Origin: Ixodes scapularis
Lineage: Eukaryota > Arthropoda > Arachnida > Ixodida > Ixodidae
NCBI RefSeq assembly: GCF_016920785.2
Contig: NW_024609857.1
Location: forward strand, 193,949,027-194,013,026
Direction of reading: 5' to 3'
Length of the DNA: 64,000 nucleotides
Both the position numbers and the translations under genes were made by a program. The notes under the pieces are model-generated. The model did no database searches. It was not told the DNA's origin and saw nothing but the letters and a program-made list of their open reading frames with translations. Below, one piece after another: positions 34,385 to 45,293 of this stretch (position 1 is the stretch's first letter; every line of letters starts with the position of its first letter).

Positions 34385-35390
34385 AACGTTTTGGAGCATT
34401 GCGGAGGCTGGGCGGCAGCGAGCTGAAGACATGTTTTCTGCTCGTTCGTTGTCATTTACCGAAGAAGTTTGTTAAAAGCCCGAATGGTGAAAATTGCATT
34501 TGAGAACACGTGGAAATTTTTACGAAAGCACAACACCGCCAGAAAAAGGAGCAACTCGTCTAACGCAAGTCTCGCCGTTCTGGTGGCATGATCAAAGCTT
34601 CCTTGGCATGCCAAAGTGCTGCATCTCTGTCTTCGCACGCTTGAATACCGTTTAAGAATTAACGCCGTGTGGATTTGTTTCGTGTGAGCAACGTGCATGA
34701 AGATGCATGTGCCTCTGGAGCAGCATTTTACGACTGTATTTGTAACTTGCGGCACTTGCAGTCCAGAAACGGGCATGATCCAGTGGCGACAAAGGAGGGG
34801 TAGGAGGCTATGGCGACGGCGACAGATTGCACACAACCATATGGACGGGCCGGGCTTGAAAAACTTTCGATCTTGCCGCTTCATACTTTTGCCTTCAAAA
34901 ACCTACCTTCGTACACAGCCTTGCTCTATTTGTGCTGTTATGTGATCCATTTGAGTAGATTTGGAACATAGCCATGGTTAATACATAATAGCAACCACCG
35001 ATTTCGTTTCCTATTGATAGCAACTCGCTGGAACAGCTGGGTGATAGAGAACATGTCTACGTGCGACATACCTTCAAAGCTCTGCCATGGCATCGGTTCT
35101 TGATAAGTATCCAAGCATGAAAAGGCTCAGAGACGCAGCAGTTTGGCAGGCCAAGGAAGCTTTGATCACGCCGCAAGACCGGCGAGACTTGCGTTCGACA
35201 AGTTGTGCCTTTTTCCTGCGGTGCTGCACTTTTGCAAAACATTTCATGTGTTTTCAAAGGAAATTCTCATTGTTCACACATTGCGAGCGTTTGGCACTCC
35301 TTTTACAAAACGAACGGGAGTGCCGCCAGAGACTGACACTCGAGCGCGCTCTTCGTGTTCCGAACATTTCTTGGAGCACAAGTGACTTCT
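34385..35390. repeat. Inverted repeat carrying a second THAP fragment
   Basis: 34456-34640 (read in reverse) and 35127-35300 (forward) match at about 75%. Both contain GCCAAGGAAGCTTTGATCA and TGCTCC/TGCCTTTTTC then an AAAATTTC-CGTGTT-TCAAA stretch. The forward arm continues into a frame with SSCSEHFLEHK at about 35350-35385; C-S-E-H-F is the signature of the second half of a THAP finger. A 70-bp stretch at 34386-34456 (reverse: ATGACAACGAACGAGCAGAA) recurs at 37666-37730. A P-type (THAP) transposon with long inverted arms, now broken, is the simplest reading. Confidence 0.5.
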
Positions 35391-35519
35391 TTGCGCTCCG
35401 TGATGTCACGTCTACAAACAAGATGGCTGTGCAATTGTTGAGATTGTTGAAACGAGAGGCGTAGCTGGAGAGTTGCTCCTTTTAAGTCAATTAGTTCTTA
35501 ATCCAGCAGGTAAAAACAA

Positions 35520-36145
35520 TTTGATTTGAAAGCCAAGACAGCAATTAGCATTCCGGAAAAAGTTTGTTCGTGCATATCGCCTGAAAACGAATTCATCCAT
35601 CAAACGGTAGCGTGCCGATAGCACAGCGACAGAAAGGTTGTTGGGATGAGGACACATTCGGACCGCTGCCCCTTTTATAATGCTGAGCCCAGCGAATAAA
35701 ATACTTCGATGGGAAAGCAGAAACATGAGATAGCGTTGAGGAAAAGGTTTGTTCATGCTTCTTGCTGAAAACAGTGATCTATCGAACGAGCGTGCTCATA
35801 GCTCGGCGACAGAACAATTGCCGAGAAGACAGTGGGGCGGCTGCCCTTTTTAAAATGCTTAGTCCAGCTGCAGCGAAAAAAAATACTTAGATTGGAAAGC
35901 CGAAGCATCAGTTAGCATTGCGGGAAAGGTTTGTTCATGCATCTTGCCTGAAAACGAATTCATCTATTGAACGGTAGGCTACCGACAGCACAGCGACAGA
36001 AAAGTTGTTGAGATAAGAAGACAGTCGGACCGCTGCGCTTTCTAGGATGCTTTGCCCAGACAATCAAGATATTTGAATGGAAAGCCGAAAAATCACGTTC
36101 ATGTCTCGCCTGAAACGAATTGACGTGCTATCTATTGAACGACGG
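35520..36145. repeat. ~184-bp tandem repeat, about 3.3 units
   Basis: GGAAAGCC-like starts recur at about 35528, 35711, 35896 and 36080. Each unit contains GGTTTGTTCATGC, GAAAACGAATTCATC, CACAGCGACAGAA and a GACCGCTGC string in the same order. Units differ at many positions, so this is an old, degenerate satellite. No coding function. Confidence 0.8.
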
Positions 36146-36149
36146 TGTT

Positions 36150-36653
36150 CCGGTATCGGCATAGTACATCAACAGCTTAGCACATCAACCGCCGTCTCGC
36201 TACATGACGCAACCACGAAATATCTGAAAAGCTTGAGGGTTTCGTGCGACGACAAGCGGGTTCAAGAATGTTGTCTTTAATTTAAATATGAACAGCTTGC
36301 ATTGTCAATAAACAGATCGGCCTAGGTACTTGTCCCCGTATGTGCTCCAAGCGAGTCTCCAAACCTCTCAGGAATATTTAAACGTTCGTAGAAACTTCAT
36401 AACGTCGCCGCCTCTTTTACTTCGTACCCTGCCGCTCTACACTGGCTTTAATTAATTTAGCACCGAACTAATTTTGGCTTCCCCCACCCGTATCAACGGG
36501 ATGCCAGGTTCGTCATAACCGTACGGTCTAAAGGAGCTTGTGCGGCTTGTCGATAGATTCGGTGTGTCGCGCTCCTGTACGCCATGCGCCGTTTAGTTGC
36601 TGTGCCTGGAGTATAAAACTCGGAGTGTCGGAGTAGGAGTAGGGGAGCGTGGA
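36150..36653. other. No gene recognised
   Basis: Unique-looking sequence between the satellite and the next MITE. No domain in any frame. Confidence 0.4.
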
Positions 36654-36657
36654 TTGA

Positions 36658-37653
36658 AGGGGCCCTGCAATCATATTCAAGCGTCTCACTTTTTTGCGGT
36701 TTTCACGTCTCTTGGGGTTCGGGCAAGCCAGCGGGCACGTAGAGGATAACTAAATATCAGTGAGTCATATTTTAATCGGACGACGCGGAAACCTCCTCCA
36801 CCTTCGAGGGCGACCCGCGTTGCCGAAAGCGCGCAATATGTGACGTCTTTGGTCCTGGGCTTACTACTGGTCAGAGCCGCTCAAAGCTTCTTTTTTTTTA
36901 GTCGAGATACAAAATATAAGTGTCGCGAACCGTTTCAATTGTGTATGAAAGTAGTTTTCGTTCAATATTTTAGATCAGAAAAGAAACAAATACAGTTTAT
37001 AAAGTACGGAAACAAGAAAAGACCCGTCGACGAACCTGCCGCCAAGCGGCGGAAAAAATGGCTCATACTAGAAAGGCCTAGTGGAATGAGGCTCCGACGA
37101 ACGGCGGGCGTAGAAAGGTCCCGGATGTACGCGGCGGCGCTGCGGTCGTATACTGGCTATACGACCGGTTCCGAGCGTTCCCAAGGCTTTCGGCGCGGGC
37201 TTGGCTGGCGATTCGGCCATTTGGCGGTATGGCGGCGCGAAGTGCCTCCTGTTCTGAACTGATCTTTACCTTGTGTTTGATGTCGTTTGTGGCCAATGAA
37301 GTCTTATGCCAAATTAGTCTTTAATCGCACGGCAAATGCAATGTAAGCCACCCTGGCCGCCCGCTTCATACAGCCTAGTCAACACGTGCTTTAGTGGCGT
37401 CCTCTCGAGCCGTCGACACTGAGTGCGGCAGCCGTGAGCGCTCGATGAGCTCACTACTTCCCGGCCACTCAAGCCAGGACCTACGACGTCATGAAGGAGG
37501 TTATTTTGTGCTTGCTTTTGTAATTCTAATTTGCCTCTAACTTTTAAAATAAAGCGAAATTTGAGAAAAAAAAATTTCTTTAAGTTGCTACGTTCAGTGC
37601 GCTCAGGTTCGGTCCAAATTAAAAACCAATCAAAACATTATTGCAGGGCCCCT
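36658..37653. mobile_element. TTAA-type MITE, 1 kb
   Basis: The ends AGGGGCCCTGCAATCATA and, from the right, AGGGGCCCTGCAATAATG are inverted. TTGA (36654-36657) and TTAA (37654-37657) flank them, a target duplication with one change. Its right part (37485-37600) is related to 47265-47370 and 54482-54587, sharing a GACGTCATRAAGGAGGT block and an AAAACAAAGCGA-like stretch. A 140-codon forward frame inside is not supported by any motif. Confidence 0.75.
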
Positions 37654-37730
37654 TTAACGCGCCCAATGACGACAAACGAGCAGAAAACGTGTCTTCACGC
37701 TGCCGGCCAGCCTCTGCAACGCTCCAAAAG

Positions 37731-37885
37731 CAGGCACGTAGCCAGGATTTTGTTTAGGGGGTTGCCCGCCCATGACAAAATGCTGTATGGGGGGGAGGTG
37801 GGAGAGGAGGTCCTAGCAAAATGGAAGATTTCGGGGGGGGGGGGGGGGGCTGGGCCCCATGGGCCACCCCCTGGCTACGTGCCTG
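37731..37885. mobile_element. hAT-type MITE (CAGGCACGTAGCCAGG), copy 1
   Basis: Perfect 16-bp termini CAGGCACGTAGCCAGG/CCTGGCTACGTGCCTG and a perfect 8-bp target duplication TCCAAAAG (37723-37730, 37886-37893) define the element exactly. The interior is G-rich with a poly-G tract. A second copy is at 60312-60474. Confidence 0.95.
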
Positions 37886-37899
37886 TCCAAAAGGTTGAT

Positions 37900-38835
37900 T
37901 TTCCGCGTCCCAATATGGCCGTCCGGTAGCCGCAATCACGGAGCGGGGAAGCGCAATTTAGCAATTGCCGTAGAGATCACTAAAAAAAAAAAAATTTGGA
38001 ATGCATACTCTCCTAGCACCCATCAGGTAGGGATAAGCATTCTGTGCAGTCTATATACCCATCAATGTCAACGCATGTAGCCGTTTGCAGGCAGTCGCAT
38101 CCATTCGAAGATCAATCTGGCCTTCGTCAGGCACCAGCTTTCGCTCTCAACACACAGCCACTGTTGGTGGGCTTCGAGCTGCTCGTATCTTCACCCTCCA
38201 CAGGCGGGGCAACCCCGGTCTGTAAACGTACAATATGAATATGGCAGGTACTATTTGATAACACTTTATGTTTTGGCCGTGTAAAGAAAATCTGCATTTC
38301 ATTTTCTAACACATTAGTTATGAAATAACAAGGTCAGGTGGAACGGCCCGAGTTCACCTGCTGAAAGACAGAGGGCTTAGCCTGAACCAATATTCTAGCA
38401 GCCTTCGATACTGGTGTGGGGGGAGAGGAGGCTGAACCTCTAAAGATGTCTTCAAATGATTCTCTAATTGCTCAACTCCAAAGTTTCGGGCTGCTGCACT
38501 TCAACGTTCTGAACTTTTTCCAACATATATTTGCGCTGTCGCTTACCATGTTCCATTTTTACACGCCCCTTCTCCTCCAATCAAAACAGCACGAGAGCGC
38601 GCCGTGAACAGAAATGGCATCATCGTGTGTCATATATCCCCGATGATTGCATTCGCCACTAAGATGCATTAAAGCCAAGGCTCGAGCACGGGCTCACAGC
38701 GTCGCTAGACGGTCACACTGCACGAACCCTCGTGCAGCTTGAGTATCTACTAGTATTGGTAAAAGCGAGCTAGTTGAAAATGAATACTTAAAATCGAAAG
38801 AATAAAACGCGAAGGACAAGCACAGGACGACCATG
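37900..38835. other. No gene recognised
   Basis: Short frames only. 38416-38607 has a hydrophobic C-terminal half but no other support. Confidence 0.4.
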
Positions 38836-39370
38836 TAAAGCCTGGTTCAAACAGTTGCGTTTGACTGCGTTTGACCGCGTTGCGGCTGCGAGAAACCAGG
38901 ATCGCTAGGTTGGACATTCGAGAAAAGGTACATGGAAGTGACGTAATGCAAAGGAGGAGCGTATCCTAGCAACACTCACGTGGCGGCTCTGCCCACTTTG
39001 ACGCCGCTACGTCATCGCAAACTTGACACCCGTCACCCGTTTCAGCGACGTCCGGAGCCAACCACCGACGAGCGGAAGTAGCTACGCATTCCCTGAGGCG
39101 TCCCTACGCGCGGGATACGGGGTAGGATTTACTGCGACGCGGGGAGCAGTTCCTGCGTTTAGCGAAGGAACGGCAACCAATCCTGTGCGTCGCTGGCCGT
39201 CGCATCTGTTCTAGTACAGGTAAAAGTATTGAAAAACAATCAAAACCTTTTGGGCGTTGTTAAAACAAACCGCTTTTTTGTACCCTTTTGCAATACATTT
39301 AACAATTATTGGAGAGAAAGTTGTTCCAATATTATGCGGGATGTGCGCTACGCGCCTTCTTCAAACCAAA

Positions 39371-39511
39371 ATGTCGAACCACGAGGATACGGGTGTGCCG
39401 GGGGCAGCGGAGGGGTCGGCGGAACCAACGGGGAGCGCGCGAGTGACGGCTGCTTTAGTCAGAAACAATTTTTTTATCTTTCGAGAACTTGTTATTGCTG
39501 TGCTCAAATAA
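39371..39511 (+). CDS. Possible truncated Harbinger second ORF
   Basis: Near the left end of the Harbinger element, a forward ATG in good context (CCAAAATGTCG) starts MSNHEDTGVPGAAEGSAEPT and stops after 46 codons. A donor-like CAG/GTAAAAG at 39215-39222 suggests a spliced 5' leader. Harbingers usually encode a second DNA-binding protein (MYB/SANT or MADF) diverging from the transposase, and the position fits. No such domain is visible, and the sequence after about residue 33 is partly duplicated at 39588-39670. The remainder of the ORF is probably lost. Confidence 0.3.
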   Translation: MSNHEDTGVPGAAEGSAEPTGSARVTAALVRNNFFIFRELVIAVLK

Positions 39512-40099
39512 GAATGTTTGGCGCAACATCTGTGATAATTCTTTCAATGTGGTCCAGTGTTTATATGGTGGTATGCTAGTCAGAGAATATTTTTTTTTCC
39601 TTTCGAAATTTAACTATTGTGCTCAAATAAGACCAGAGTGTTCAACAAGATATCTGTGATATATACTTAAGACTGCCCAATTGCTTACATGGTTCCAGTC
39701 GATGCTCACTTTTACTTCCAAGAATGAAATATTACATTCCATGTTATCACACTTTTATTCATGAAGTCACAGGTTTTTCTTTAAGAAATAAAGCAATTTT
39801 CAAAACAAACTACATGTGCACTGTCTTGAGATAACATAATCACCTAACTTTGATGAATAACCATAAAAGAGATAATAAAATGGAGCAGAAGGCAAGTCGC
39901 TTTGAAGCATTTGTAAAATGAAACAATGTCTATGACAACAATATCCCTGGTTCAATCAGCAACTAAGAAAGCAATATCTGCAAAAGCAAGCATTTCTTTC
40001 TAGAGGTAGTCTAAATTACTTCTGAGTTCTTTGCAGGGGCAATCCAGATGACCTGTTGGTCTGGCAACTAAACTTCCGAACCTTTTCTGTCACTGTCGA

Positions 40100-40480
40100 C
40101 TGCGTCTCGTGCCTTCTGCTCATAAAAATAAAAAAAAGTCTGTATCGATTTCACCGCGATGCACTCGACACGTATCCGGAGGCAGCACGCTGGCTGTGCG
40201 ACGAACTTCACAAGGTGTAGGAGCTGAAGAGAGTATGTAGCTTGTGGACGGCCATGACTGTGGAGCAGGAAGCGAAGTGTGCACTTTACGGCTTCCACGG
40301 GGAGGGCTTCACTGAGGGCAAGGATGTGACGGGGTCCTTGGTGGTCAGGACCTCAGTCGTGGTGGCGAGAGGTTTCCTGTCGCTGGCGGCGTCCGTGCTG
40401 GGCACCACCGCAGCGAGGGCGCTGAGGGGCTTCCCGACGGTGTCCCTGGTGGTCGGGACTACCGTCGTGGCGGCGGACCC
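40100..40480 (+). pseudogene. Inverted fragment of Harbinger transposase N-terminus
   Basis: The forward strand reads ARWLCDELHKV, a stop, then CSLWTAMTVEQEAKCALYGF, aligning with WLCDELREEPEVRRVRTSW and TVMTVELQVLCALRFYG of exon 1 of the transposase at 44339-43749. It keeps similarity to about 40400 and then decays into short GC-rich repeats. It lies antisense to the last part of transposase exon 3, so the two overlap. It is a related but diverged sequence, not a recent copy of the neighbour. Confidence 0.6.
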
Positions 40481-43400
40481 CTTGCGTGTGGCGCTCCGCA
40501 CGGGCACGTCTGCGGCGGGTTCCGAACCGGGCGACAAGGCGCTGCCTCAGAGCCTTCCCCCTGTCCGAGAGGCCGACCGGAAGGCCGACTGGAGGGCCGG
40601 CAGGAGCCAGCCTCTCGGGAGCCGACGCTGACTTCTCCGAGCTCGGCTCAGAACCGTCCGAGCTCGGCTCAGACTCCAACTCTGACTCTTCAGGGTCGGA
40701 GTCTGACTCCGGTTCTGGCTCGCTCGATGCAAGGCAGATGTTGTGGAGCACTGCACATGCCGAAATAATGGCGGTGGCTTTTGAAGGGTGGTAATACAGA
40801 GCCCGGTGCCTTTGCAGACACCGGAATCTGTTTTTCAACAGCCCGATGCAGCGCTCCACAACAGACCTGATCGAGGAATGCGCCTTATTAAACCGGCCGC
40901 AAGCGGTGGAGGTCGCGTGGTTCCCGGGGACAGGGGTGATGAGCCAAGGCTCCAAGGGGTAGCCGCTGTCACCTGCACATGTAGAGGATGGAACATATTA
41001 CATTCTTTACTTTTTAAAATAAAAGGCAAGAAAACAGCTGTGTGCAACTATGTCAATTATAATGTAACTTAAGTGTGACTTAAAAGTGTGTTAACATTTC
41101 TGCACTACAGTATCAGTTTACATTATGATTAATTAGCACCAGCTTGCCTGCAAACTCCCTGTTATTTCATGTAACTATGTGTTTTCCTGGTGGGTTGTAT
41201 GCAGTCTTGTACACGTTACTAAAGAAAAGTAATCGATTACAATTACTATTACTCTTGGCTAAAAAGTATTCGATTAGATTACTTGATTACTCGACGGGAA
41301 AAGTAATTGGACATTACTTAAAGAAGTAATCCTTACTTTTCCGATTACTTTATTGTGTGAAGACACATCTTTAGCGCTCATAACGATGAACTACTTCCAA
41401 CCTATATTTCACATTTGCACAAGTAGTGAAGAAGAACAACTGGCTCCCTCTTCGTGGTCGTTGCACCTTCACAATGCGGACACAAGCATAGAATTCGTTT
41501 GAAGACGTTTAATGATTTGGGCGTTCACCAGTGTGTGTGTGTGGGGGGGGGGGGGGGGGAGAGAGAGAAGCGGAGGAGGTTCTAGATCATGTTAAGCTTG
41601 AGCAAGGGTTGTCGCTCAAAGTTTGCGTGGCTCATTTTATTATTCACATGTGGATGAGCTCGCATGTTATACAAAAGAGCAGCAGCTCCAGGATTTGAAA
41701 CGGATCATGTGTAGTATTCATTAGCGAAAGAGATCGCCCCGACCACTTCTCAACTCGAAACATTGCTTGTCCCAAAGACCACGTAGGGGAAATGGGTAAA
41801 TATTTCAACTGCCTTTGTTATATATTGCATCCGCTTTAGGCATTCTTCGGTTCTGGTTCTCCTACGGGCTGCGAGCAGGTACCCTAAGCAGTATTTTTTT
41901 TTTATTTCTGTGTGTGTGTGTGCGTGAGGGGGCTAGTTTGAACGAAGGACTCGCAAAGCTACATTCAGCTTCCTCAAACTTCGCCCTGAATGGCCTTTTT
42001 CACGCACTGTGGCTTCCCTGGGACATCCCACTCCCAGTCCCAGCTCGAAAAAAAAACAAAAAAACGGACATTCCACAGAAACTGTACTTAGAAAGAGATT
42101 GACCTCGTTTCCTATAGCTCCATAAAAATCTTTATTTTTTCCGTTCGAAAAAGAAAAAAAAAAACAAATTCTATCTTTGTCATTTTATAAAAAAAAGGCG
42201 TGTGCCGGGGGGGGGGGGGGGGGGGGGGGGTCCCGTGGACAAATTGTAACGGTTACAAGTAATTTTATTACTTCAAAAAGTAATCAGATTACTCTTGTGA
42301 TTACTGCCTAATAAAAGTAATCCACTGATTACAAAATTACCCCAAAAAGTAATCGATTACAAGTAATTTGATTACTTGTAATGCGTACGGTACAAGTCTG
42401 GTTGTATGGGATGTGTGCACGATTCCTTAGGGTGCTGTGTTGTATGCAAGTGCGTTATTAGGCCCTAGCATCCGACAGATAAACGCTCTGTTGCTTTTGG
42501 GAGTGTGGCCGTGACCTTAGGCACGGGCAGAGCAGAACACGCTGGCCTTGTCTTTGGCAAGCAAGGGGATAAGGCGCCAGTTCGACGAACCTCTTTCCTA
42601 ATCCTCGGTGGAGTTGGAGATGGGGAAAAGAGAGGGGGTGGTTAGATTGGAAAGGAGTCAGGTCCTGTTGGGACACGGAGGGTCTAATAGGAGGAGCTAT
42701 ATAGGCAGACCGAAGAAGAAGGGTCAGGGAAAAGAATCCAGTGTGTGTGGGACAGAGACGACCCGAGGACAGATTTGGCGAGCCCCAAGTGGCCAAGGAG
42801 GAATTGATCCCATTCCGTACAAACTGACGACCGTCAAAGCGACCAGGCGAGCCCCCAGGTATCAGTGAAAGAGCTCCAACTTCATGCAAAAACCAACCAG
42901 CAAGAGGGTACAGGCAGACAGTAACAGTGAGTGGGTCGAACCGGACAGCGACTTGCACTGCGGTCGCATGCCTTGCATAGTCTGTCACTGTTGTGAGATT
43001 GGTGTGGTGTCGCTTTCGTAGCCTGCAGTGTGTGAGAGTTATGTGGACATAAACAGAGATTAATGGCCAAACTTTGGGTGTCGTCTCACTTCAAGGAGTT
43101 CCAGCAACTGTGTCTGTGTGCCTCACAACAAGTACAGTGCGTGTGGTACTGTGGCTTTCAAGCAGTGGGAGCCACCGTGTGCGTAAGGAATGAATTTAGT
43201 ATGCTCACCAAGCAGGAACCGGCCGTCACGTGGCACCTGCCCTTGCTCGAGTTGGTTTCGGAGCCAGGAAAATTGCCACACGAAGGAGTCGTGCACCGAC
43301 CCGGGATACCGTGGGTCGATGCACATTATCCGGCAGTCGGCGTCACACACCTGAAAGTGAGAGAGACATTGAAATGTAATTACCTGAATCCACATGTAGT

Positions 43401-44339
43401 AGATTGTACTTATGGTTCACAAAGCAGTCGCAATTTCAGAACCTTTTAAGTTATTTTGTCTGACACATGCATGTCAACACACCTTCCTGGATGCAAGGTA
43501 CAACTAACTACCTTGAAACAAAAATAATGTGTTTTTTTTTTACGGAAGCTTGCACGTTTTAACAGACAAGTATTATTTATGGGAGAAGAGTCTCACGGCT
43601 CACATGCTACGTAGAGCACACGCTCGCGCAGTCGTGAGACCCCACAGCCCGCAGTCATAAAACGGCATACTTAAACCGTATCGGCAATACGTTTTTTTTT
43701 TCTACAGATTTGGGGCGCGTTTTGACAACGTAACATGATTGTACTTACCACCATCACGTTGAGGGCGTAGAAGTACTTGCGGCACCAGTACGCCGCCTTC
43801 GTGACGGTGGGGTCGTTCTTGGACGGGCCGACGATGGAGACCATGGTCCCGTCCACGCAACCGATGACGCCGGGTATCCTGCCGAGCAGCCTGAAGCCCT
43901 TCTCCGCGTCGAACCTCTCGCTCGGCGTCTCGGGGAAGTGGATCCAGCCACGCTGGACCCCGAAACGACGCACGATAGCGACGGACACGGCGCGGACCGC
44001 AACGCTGACTGTCTTTTGGTCCCGCGCTACGTGTTCGTCGCTCGCCACCATGCCTTGGAAGCTCCCCGTGCCGTAGAAGCGCAGTGCACACAACACTTGA
44101 AGCTCCACAGTCATGACCGTCCACGAGGTACGCACTCTCCTCACCTCCGGTTCCTCGCGAAGTTCGTCGCACAACCACCGCACCACGATCTTGGGCAGGC
44201 GGTATTGCTTCCGAAAGATCTCCTCCGGGAGCTCGAATGCATCGCGGTGTTCCCGACACAGCTTTTCGGGCGAAAAAAAAAGCTCTATAGAAGAAAAAGT
44301 CGAATTGACGAGACGACGACGCCTCGCCGCCGAAAACAT
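40353..44339 (-). CDS. Harbinger (HARBI1-like) DDE transposase, three exons
   Basis: Exon 1 is 44339-43749 (donor GTG/GTAAGT), exon 2 43350-43209 (acceptor CTCTCTCACTTTCAG, donor CTTG/GTGAGC), exon 3 40972-40353 (acceptor TCTACATGTGCAG). Phases agree and the joined frame is 450 codons with no stop. The enzyme excises and reinserts the element. Catalytic residues visible: D163 in GCVDGTMVSI; D200 in VCDADCRIMCID with PGSVHDSF following; GDSGYPLEPW at 245-254, created across the exon 2/3 junction; and E284 in SVVERCIGLLKNRFRCL. The N-terminal helical region has WLCDELREE and FYGTGSFQ. After LHNICL, an acidic Ser/Glu linker leads to GKALRQRLVARF, the usual family ending; the next ~55 codons run antisense to another fragment and are probably an extension. 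Intron 2 holds a hAT MITE. Start chosen as the first in-frame Met. Confidence 0.8.
41202..42400. mobile_element. Non-autonomous hAT element nested in Harbinger intron
   Basis: A perfect 8-bp target duplication GTTGTATG (41194-41201 and 42401-42408) brackets 1,199 bp. The inverted termini are CAGTCTTGTAC on the left and CAGACTTGTAC from the right. Subterminal sequence on both sides is filled with AAGTAATCGATTACA-like strings (GTAAT and ATTAC repeats), which could be transposase-binding repeats. The interior has a poly-G tract (about 42206-42230), a TGTGTGTG run and no gene. Confidence 0.95.
42420..42800 (+). mobile_element. Possible solo-LTR/primer-site remnant
   Basis: A GCTATATAGGCAGACC string (TATA-like) near 42690 is followed about 80 bp later by ACAGATTTGGCGAGCCCCAA. 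An ACA end followed by TTTGGCGAGCCC is what an LTR 3' end plus a tRNA primer-binding site of a Ty3/BEL element could look like. No second LTR or coding region is present, so the assignment is tentative. The overlapping reverse frame of 176 codons has no motif. Confidence 0.3.
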
Positions 44340-44430
44340 GCTGCCAATGACGCCTAGTTCCGAGCAAGTACCTTTTGAAACGTACTCGGTACAAAACGAA
44401 ACGTCATTTTGTTGTCACGTCCGGTAGCCG

Positions 44431-44518
44431 ACTCCGCCCAGTTTTGCCGACTCCGCCCACAATTTTCTAGGGAAATTATGTCACTTTTGTTTCCAACCAA
44501 TAAGACGTGATGACGTCA
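44431..44518 (-). promoter_or_regulatory. Candidate Harbinger transposase promoter
   Basis: Upstream of the transposase start are two ACTCCGCCCA/CTCCGCCCAC GC-box-like elements (44431-44440, 44451-44460), a CCAAT string (44497-44501) and a CRE octamer TGACGTCA (44511-44518) next to an ACTTCCG ETS-like site. A similar AAGTGACGTAATG string occurs in inverse at the other end of the element (about 38935), so the sites are part of the subterminal repeats. Confidence 0.4.
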
Positions 44519-44724
44519 CTTCCGTGTACTAAAAAAAGGTACATGTACAATGTCGAACCTAGCTATCCTGGACATCCCTGCTGCTTATATCGCGTGCCAA
44601 GATGATTCCTTGAATTGGAATCCACGCTTCATACGAAGCACAGATGTGCCGGTGACTCGCTTTCGGTTCTAAACGCAACGCAGACAAACGCACTCAAACG
44701 CAAGTGCCTGAACCGACCTTTACG

Positions 44725-45130
44725 GTACAGGCTCACGGTAAAGCTGTGAGCCCGAACTGTCTCGCACGTCTAGCGTTCGCTTTAGTACATCTCAAGATGA
44801 GACGGAATGTATCATAATAGAAGCGATGTGGTCTCACCATTTTGAGCAGAAGTGCGTGAGTAACCGATGCTATTTTCGTGGTCGCTTGCACGTAAACAAC
44901 TAAGGAGCGTGTACACAACGCCGGCATTAATCTGGCTTGAAAACAACTTGAGCGTTGGCTTGGCTTGGATGTCAGCTGCCCATTGTGCTTACTTGAACTT
45001 CACGTAATCCGCGAAATTGAGCGGACTGCTTCTTCACTTCTGCTGTCGGCGCGTATGTCTGCAATTTGGTGATTTCGGAGTTCGACGACTCGGAAATCAT
45101 GGGCGTGCCATCGCCACACCCTCTTAACAC
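44725..45130. other. No gene recognised
   Basis: Sequence between the Harbinger and an ACACCC-family repeat. No motif in any frame. Confidence 0.4.
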
Positions 45131-45293
45131 AATTTCGGTAGCCGCAGGGTGTAAAAAAGATGTACGAAGGGTGTAGGCCTTTCCGAACACCCTTGAATAT
45201 TCAAAAATTATGTAAAAATGGTGTAGGAAGGGTGTGAGCTCGGAAAAACACCCTCTTAACACGAACATGGGTGTTTAAATTTTAAGTGTGTAC
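45131..45293. repeat. ACACCC-family repeat, reverse orientation
   Basis: GGGTGT occurs repeatedly as AGGGTGTAGG and GGGTGTGAGC, ending in ACATGGGTGTTTAAATTTTA then AGTGTGTA. The end is the reverse complement of the start of the repeat at 22984. Non-coding. Confidence 0.6.

Larger units (their letters stand above)
38839..44719 (-). mobile_element. PIF/Harbinger DNA transposon, near complete
   Basis: Inverted termini of about 49 bp match at about 38 positions: AGCCTGGTTCAAACAGTTGC on the left and AGGTCGGTTCAGGCACTTGC from the right. Both continue into repeated TGCGTTTGA/TGCGTTTGT motifs and GCGTTGCG. TAA (38836-38838) and TTA (44720-44722) flank it, consistent with the TWA target of Harbinger elements with one change. 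It carries a reverse-strand three-exon DDE transposase, a possible small forward ORF, an inverted fragment of a related transposase, a nested hAT MITE and an LTR-like scrap. The subterminal regions of both ends contain a CRE-like site (GTGACGTAATGC near 38939, TGACGTCA at 44511). Confidence 0.9.

Noticed and set aside
36840..37262. 140-codon forward frame
   Set aside because: It lies inside a TTAA-flanked MITE and shows no recognisable domain.
42458..42988. 176-codon reverse frame
   Set aside because: No motif; it is antisense to an LTR-like scrap and has untypical composition.
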